Shown here: one piece after another, positions 24,519 through 27,950 of the stretch
How positions within the stretch are numbered: position 1 is the stretch's first letter
Layout: each line of letters opens with the position of its first letter
Source of the DNA: DASUKL01 sp036278755
GTDB lineage: Bacteria > Chloroflexota > Limnocylindria > Limnocylindrales > CSP1-4
Direction of reading: 5' to 3'
Assembly (NCBI GenBank): GCA_036278755.1
Contig: DASUKL010000146.1
Span: 1-27,950, forward strand
DNA length: 27,950 nucleotides
The notes under the pieces: model-generated
The model's database searches: none
Told to the model about the DNA's origin: nothing
What the model saw: the letters and a program-made list of their open reading frames with translations, nothing else
Made by a program: the position numbers and the translations under genes

Positions 24519-25121
24519 ATGGGCAAGCTGACCTACATGACGATCGCCTCGCTCGACGGCTACGTCGAGGATGCCCAGGGCGGCTTCGACTGGGCCGCGC
24601 CGGACGAAGAGGTCCACGCCTTCGTCAACGACCTGACCCGGCCCGTCGGCACGTACCTCTACGGCCGGCGGATGTACGAGACGATGGTCTACTGGGAGCA
24701 CGACGACGACCCGGCCCCCGTCGCCCAGGACTTCGGCCGGATCTGGCGGGCGGCCGACAAGGTCGTCTATTCCCGATCGCTCCGAACGCCGACCACCGAA
24801 CGCACCAGGCTCGAGCCCGACTTCGACCCTGAAGCGATCCGGCGCCTGAAGGAGACCTCCGACGCCGACCTCGACATCGGCGGGGCGGAGCTGGCCGGTC
24901 GGGCGATGGCCGCGGGCCTCGTCGACGAGTGCCAGCTCTTCCTCGTGCCGGTCATCGTGGGTGGCGGAAAGCGGGCCCTGCCGGCCGGCGTCCGGGCCGA
25001 CCTGGAGCTGCTCGATCAGCGCCGCTTCGACAGCGGCTTCGTGTACCTGCGCTACCGCTTCGGCGCCAAAGCCGCCGGCGCCAGGGCGGACGGCGCCAGG
25101 GCGGACGGCGCAAGGGAGTAG
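24519..25121 (+). CDS. Dihydrofolate reductase family protein (RibD C-terminal fold)
   Basis: A 200-residue paralogue of the 2039-2635 product in fold but with low identity. The N-terminus GKLTYMTIASLDGYVED, the GRRMYETMVYWE segment and the C-terminal DIGGAELAGRAMAAGLVDECQ and LVPVIVGGGKRALP are typical of the YyaP/YwjB group. The substrate is unknown. The ATG directly follows the MarR remnant's stop, with AAGGAG upstream inside that frame. The last 20 residues are a repeat-encoded tail (GARADGARADGARE) overlapping the opposing methyltransferase gene by 70 bases. Confidence 0.88.
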   Translation: MGKLTYMTIASLDGYVEDAQGGFDWAAPDEEVHAFVNDLTRPVGTYLYGRRMYETMVYWEHDDDPAPVAQDFGRIWRAADKVVYSRSLRTPTTERTRLEPDFDPEAIRRLKETSDADLDIGGAELAGRAMAAGLVDECQLFLVPVIVGGGKRALPAGVRADLELLDQRRFDSGFVYLRYRFGAKAAGARADGARADGARE

Positions 25122-25771
25122 ACGGCGGCCTGCTTGCGGGCCAGGTCTTCGAGCTCGGTCGTCGTGCGGACCTCGTAGCCGGCCAGCTCGATGAGCTCCG
25201 CGCGGGGCAGGTAGCGCCGCCCCGGATCGCCGAGCAGGATCCGCGTCCCCCGGTCCGCGGCGCGCCGCAACCAGGGTAGGACGCGGGCCGCGAGGTCGGC
25301 CTCATAGCAGCAGTCACCGGCCAGGATCACGTCGGCCGGTGGCGGGTCCTCGTCGAGCACGTCGCGTCGGACGACTGCGAGGCGCCGGCCCGCCGCCCGA
25401 GCGTTGAGGCTGATGGCCGCCGCCGCGAGGGGGTCGACATCGATGGCCTCCACCGTCCGAGCACCCGCCCCCAGCGCCGCCAGGGCGCACAGCCCTGACC
25501 CGGAAGCGACATCGACCACCCGCGCGTCCGCCACGGTCTCGGGATGATCGACCAGGTAGTGGGCGATGGCCAGGCCACCGGCCCAGGCGAAGGCCCAGTA
25601 GGGCAGGGGAGCATCGGGCTCCCCGGTCGCGGCCTGGACCGCGCCCCACAGGGCCAGCACATCGTCGGCCAGATGGAGCCGGATGCCGGGCAGCCCAGGC
25701 ACGGGCCGCAGCCGCGTTTGATGCAGCACGAACGCCCGTGCCGCCGTCACCGTGAGACGCCCTCCACTCAC
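25052..25771 (-). CDS. Class I SAM methyltransferase, ETFB lysine methyltransferase-like
   Basis: A 239-residue methyltransferase resembling the family of ETFB lysine methyltransferase (METTL20) and its bacterial homologues. PYWAFAWAGGLAIAHYLVDHP leads into the SAM motif VVDVASGSGLCALAALGAGA. Then come AIDVDPLAAAAISLNA, the post-motif ADVILAGDCCYEADLA and the signature ILLGDPGRRYLP. The start is GTG 25771, just 11 bases after the EamA gene's stop, so the two are probably cotranscribed. The C-terminal tail (SALAPSALAPAALAP) is read from the antisense of the repeat that ends the DHFR-like gene. The protein substrate here is unproven. Confidence 0.88.
   Translation of the reverse strand: MSGGRLTVTAARAFVLHQTRLRPVPGLPGIRLHLADDVLALWGAVQAATGEPDAPLPYWAFAWAGGLAIAHYLVDHPETVADARVVDVASGSGLCALAALGAGARTVEAIDVDPLAAAAISLNARAAGRRLAVVRRDVLDEDPPPADVILAGDCCYEADLAARVLPWLRRAADRGTRILLGDPGRRYLPRAELIELAGYEVRTTTELEDLARKQAAVYSLAPSALAPSALAPAALAPKR
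25062..25121. repeat. Four 15 bp units read on both strands
   Basis: Units begin GGCGCC at 25062, 25077 and 25092 and GGCGCA at 25107; the middle two are identical, the outer two diverged. The plus strand gives the DHFR-like C-terminus, with the stop TAG ending the fourth unit. The minus strand gives the last residues of the methyltransferase as LAPxA repeats. Confidence 0.85.
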
Positions 25772-25782
25772 CGGACCCGCGC

Positions 25783-26697
25783 CTAGGTCGCGATTTCCGT
25801 CTCGAGCGCCTCGGCCGCCGGGTCGGGCATCGCCGGGATCTCGCCGCGGCCCGGCCGCGTGGCGAGGGCCGAACCGAGGATCACCAGCCCGAAACCGATG
25901 GCCATCGGCAGGGTGAACGACTCGTCCAGGATGAGCACGCCCAGGACCGCGGCCACGGCTGGGTTGACGTAGGTCACGACCGTGGCGCGGACCGGGCCCA
26001 CCTCGTCGATCAGCGCGGCGAAGCCGATGAAGGCCACGGCCGTGCAGACGAGACCCAGGATGAGGAGGGCCACGATCACGTCCGCGGTGGGCACGCTGGT
26101 CGGCCGCTGGAGCGCCCCGAGCGGCAGGTAGATGAGTGCCGTCAGGCCCAGCGAGAGGGCCATCACGCCCACGGACGGCAGGCCCTGGAGACGCCGCGCC
26201 AGGATGGCCGGGCCCACGGCGTAGCCGACGATGACGACCCCGATCTCGAGCAGGGAGCCCACGTCCGACGCGTGGAGGTCGCCGCCCACGATGGCCGCCA
26301 CGCCCACCAGCCCGATGAGGAGGCCCAGGAGTCCCGTACGCCCGAGCCGATCGGAGCCGCCGCTGACGATGGCGATGACGGCCCCGACCAGCGGGACCCC
26401 GGAGATGAGGAGGCCCGACAACGAGCTCGAGAGATGCTGCTCGGCCGAGCTCAGGAGGACCCAGGGGATGGCCACCTCGACCAGGGCGAAGGCCACGACC
26501 CAGCGCCAGCGGGCCAGGACGGGACGCAGGTCGACCCGGGCCAGGGCGATGGGCAGCAGGACGAGCGTGGCGATGCTCGTGCGGGCCAGGACCAGGACGG
26601 TCGGCTCGATCTCGGCCACGGCGACCCGGATGAGCAGGTAGGGGATGCCCCAGATCAGGGACATCATGATGAACAGGAGCAGGCCGCGCCGGGACAT
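25783..26697 (-). CDS. EamA/DMT family transporter
   Basis: A 304-residue drug/metabolite transporter with ten predicted helices in two EamA halves. The N-terminus LLLFIMMSLIWGIPYLLIRVAV is the standard first helix with the WG motif. The halves are joined near ILARRLQGLPSVG, and the second half contains LVCTAVAFIGFAALIDEVGPVRATVVTYVNPAVAAVLGVLILDE, the typical EamA end motif. Relatives export amino acids or metabolites; no substrate can be named. The ATG at 26697 has no clear Shine-Dalgarno. A possible nine-codon leader ORF ends two bases before it. The methyltransferase gene follows after 11 bases. Confidence 0.9.
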   Translation of the reverse strand: MSRRGLLLFIMMSLIWGIPYLLIRVAVAEIEPTVLVLARTSIATLVLLPIALARVDLRPVLARWRWVVAFALVEVAIPWVLLSSAEQHLSSSLSGLLISGVPLVGAVIAIVSGGSDRLGRTGLLGLLIGLVGVAAIVGGDLHASDVGSLLEIGVVIVGYAVGPAILARRLQGLPSVGVMALSLGLTALIYLPLGALQRPTSVPTADVIVALLILGLVCTAVAFIGFAALIDEVGPVRATVVTYVNPAVAAVLGVLILDESFTLPMAIGFGLVILGSALATRPGRGEIPAMPDPAAEALETEIAT

Positions 26698-26699
26698 CG

Positions 26700-26729
26700 T
26701 CAGCGCGGCTCAGGGGACGGCCTGGGCAT
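26700..26729 (-). CDS. Possible proline-rich leader peptide MPRPSPEPR
   Basis: Minus-strand ATG at 26729 begins nine codons and a TGA ending two bases before the EamA ATG. Every second residue is proline. It starts six bases after TAGGAT, which suits leaderless initiation as in neighbouring genes. It is too short to be tested by coding statistics and could be chance. Confidence 0.25.
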   Translation of the reverse strand: MPRPSPEPR

Positions 26730-26735
26730 CCGGCA

Positions 26736-26741
26736 ATCCTA
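26736..26741 (-). promoter_or_regulatory. -10 hexamer ahead of the EamA gene
   Basis: Minus-strand TAGGAT, about 38 bases before the EamA ATG and six before the leader ORF. The gap between the genes is only 53 bases. Confidence 0.4.
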
Positions 26742-26750
26742 GCCGGCCGC

Positions 26751-27449
26751 CTAGTCGCGACCCTCCACCGAGGCGATGTCGACCTCGTTGCCGGCGGCGT
26801 CGGCCAGGGTCCACCAGCGCGGCGCGACGTCGCGGACCAGGTGCCCTCCAGCGGCCAGGGCTGCCTCTACCCGTCCCTTCGCCAGTTCACGTGGCAGCCA
26901 GACCGCGACGTGGATCGCGCCGCCACCCCCCACGCCCGAGGCCGGGACCTCGGTCCGTGGCTCGTCCATCGTCTCGAACCATACCGCCGCGCCGCGGGCG
27001 TGCGGATCGGCGATATCCTCGTCCGGGCTGTCCGGCCGCGGCTCGTAGCCCAGGGCCGCCCGCCAGAAGGGCGTGACGGGGCCGATGTCGAGCGCGCCTG
27101 GGACGATCAGCAGGCTCTGGACCTGCGTCCGATCGCCCTGCAGGCCCAACGTGGCCGCGGCGGCCGAGATGGCTCCCGCCAGTTCCACGTCGCGGACGCT
27201 CATGCCGTACCACTCAGCGCTCTCGGTGAGCAGGCGGACCGTGACCCCGTCCGGCCGGATGTCGATGTGCGGCTGATGGTCCTCCACACCGGGCAGCGCG
27301 GCGATGGCCGAGACGAGCGCCACCGCCTGAGCGAACGACGCCGTGGGGAAGAACGTGCAGGCGCCGTCACTGATGACGGCCCAGGCACCGACGCCCTCGG
27401 AGGCTTCGAACTGGCTGGGGGTCAGGAGTTCGCTCGTCGGTTCGTTCAT
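26751..27449 (-). CDS. Pterin-4a-carbinolamine dehydratase-like plus VOC domain fusion
   Basis: A 232-residue two-domain protein. Residues about 20-105 match the pterin dehydratase fold (SFAQAVALVSAIAALPGVEDHQPHIDI, then VTVRLLTESAEWYGMSVRDVELAGAIS). The active-site pattern is degenerate: the usual HHP reads HQP and the later TH reads TE. The rest is a Glyoxalase_6-type VOC domain (LDIGPVTPFWRAALGYEPR, AAVWFETMDEP, HVAVWLPRELAKGRVEAALAAGGHLV, WWTLADAAGNEVDIAS). Similar fusions are common in Actinobacteria with no known function. The start ATG 27449 is set by AAAGGAG; the open frame beyond it is not coding. It probably acts as a binding protein rather than a dehydratase. Confidence 0.85.
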   Translation of the reverse strand: MNEPTSELLTPSQFEASEGVGAWAVISDGACTFFPTASFAQAVALVSAIAALPGVEDHQPHIDIRPDGVTVRLLTESAEWYGMSVRDVELAGAISAAAATLGLQGDRTQVQSLLIVPGALDIGPVTPFWRAALGYEPRPDSPDEDIADPHARGAAVWFETMDEPRTEVPASGVGGGGAIHVAVWLPRELAKGRVEAALAAGGHLVRDVAPRWWTLADAAGNEVDIASVEGRD

Positions 27450-27461
27450 CGGCTGCTCCTT

Positions 27462-27490
27462 TTGCTGCGGGGCCGCGCGGCAGTCAGAAT
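27462..27490 (+). promoter_or_regulatory. Promoter of the gene at 27498
   Basis: TTGCTG (27462-27467), a 17-base spacer and CAGAAT (27485-27490), then 7 bases to the ATG. It overlaps the ribosome site of the divergent PCD-VOC gene. No Shine-Dalgarno precedes the ATG. Confidence 0.5.
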
Positions 27491-27497
27491 AGGACGC

Positions 27498-27950
27498 ATG
27501 ACCGAGGTCGCGCCCGTCCCCGCCTCCGACCCTTCGACCGTCCCCGCCTCCGACCCTTCGACCGACGACGACCGAAGCCGGGGCCTGGCCGCGCTCGAAC
27601 GCCACGAGTGGCCCGAGGCCTTCCGGCTCCTCAGCCAGGCCGACGCGGCCGGCACGCTGAGCGCCCAGGACCTCGAGGGCCTGGCCCAGTCCGCTTTCTT
27701 CACCGCCCAGCCCGATCACGAGATCGAGATCCTCGAGCGCGCCTTCGCCGCCCATCAGGCCGAGAGCGACCCGCATCGGGCCGCGTTCATCGCCGTCTCC
27801 GTGGCCGAGAAGTACTTCTTCATGGGCAACTTCGTCATCAGCGGGTCCTGGATCCGCCGCGCGGAGAAGCTCATCGGGGCCGAGGGCGACACGTACGTCC
27901 ACGGCTATATCGCCATGGCCCGCAGCTGGGTCGCCCGCGGATCCGGCGAC
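27498..27950 (+). CDS. TPR-like N-terminal domain of a probable LuxR- or cyclase-type regulator, 3' partial
   Basis: The frame is open from ATG 27498 to the window end (151 codons). A 25-residue disordered start contains a duplicated VPASDPST. Helical repeats follow: GLAALERHEWPEAFRLLSQADAAGTLSAQDLEGLAQSAFF, EIEILERAFAAHQ and AAFIAVSVAEKYFFMGNFVISGSWIRRAEKLI. These resemble the N-terminal TPR-like region common in actinobacterial and Chloroflexota LuxR-family regulators and in some adenylate cyclase-type proteins. The effector domain lies beyond the window, so the type cannot be settled. The start follows CAGAAT by seven bases, suggesting leaderless expression. Confidence 0.7.
   Translation, partial: MTEVAPVPASDPSTVPASDPSTDDDRSRGLAALERHEWPEAFRLLSQADAAGTLSAQDLEGLAQSAFFTAQPDHEIEILERAFAAHQAESDPHRAAFIAVSVAEKYFFMGNFVISGSWIRRAEKLIGAEGDTYVHGYIAMARSWVARGSGD
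27516..27563 (+). repeat. 24 bp perfect tandem duplication near the start of the TPR-like gene
   Basis: Two identical 24-base units (27516-27539 and 27540-27563) encode VPASDPST twice in the disordered N-terminus. Confidence 0.9.

Overview
This 27.95 kb window is very GC-rich, densely coding bacterial chromosome. Gene content and sequence style suggest a high-GC member of the Chloroflexota (Limnocylindria-like) or a close Terrabacteria relative. Supporting features are RNase J, a RodZ-like protein with DUF4115, a 4Fe-4S family 4 uracil-DNA glycosylase, a MerR-TOBE molybdate regulator, and several genes with a TAGAAT-like -10 hexamer exactly 7 nt before the start codon, as expected for leaderless transcripts. 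The taxonomic placement is inference. I see no rRNA, tRNA, CRISPR array, insertion sequence or phage gene.

Region 1 (1-11.6 kb) is a housekeeping block. It opens inside a polynucleotide phosphorylase gene whose reading frame carries a complete DnaQ-like DEDDh 3'-5' exonuclease domain, placed between the sequence that normally follows the first RNase PH half and the second RNase PH core. After a convergent RibD/DHFR-like gene comes a tightly coupled operon: asd (aspartate-semialdehyde dehydrogenase), family 4 UDG, RNase J and FtsK. Its junctions are a GTGA overlap, a directly abutting start and a TGATG overlap. A 643 bp gap rich in GATC sites and repeats precedes a rodZ-like gene and a cinA/pncC-like gene. 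The order pnp ... asd/dap gene - rnj - ftsK - HTH protein - cinA resembles a conserved actinobacterial/Terrabacteria neighbourhood.

Region 2 (11.6-19.8 kb) holds single genes of mixed role: a SnoaL-like protein, YajQ, a MurC/Mpl-family ligase, a metallo-beta-lactamase plus Rieske protein resembling CMP-Neu5Ac hydroxylase, an MFS exporter, an Imm-5-like putative immunity protein, pirin and a VOC protein.

Region 3 (19.8-23.7 kb) is a molybdate uptake locus: a MerR-TOBE regulator with a recognisable promoter, then modA and modB. No modC follows; the next gene is an MFS transporter. A noncoding segment upstream has an A-B-A'-B' complementary layout that could form a pseudoknot.

Region 4 (23.7-27.95 kb) contains VanZ, a truncated MarR gene abutting a second DHFR-like gene, a protein methyltransferase, an EamA transporter with a possible Pro-rich leader peptide, a pterin-dehydratase/VOC fusion, and the start of a TPR-like regulator that runs off the window. 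Short in-frame tandem duplications sit at several gene ends; two of them lie exactly where convergent genes overlap.
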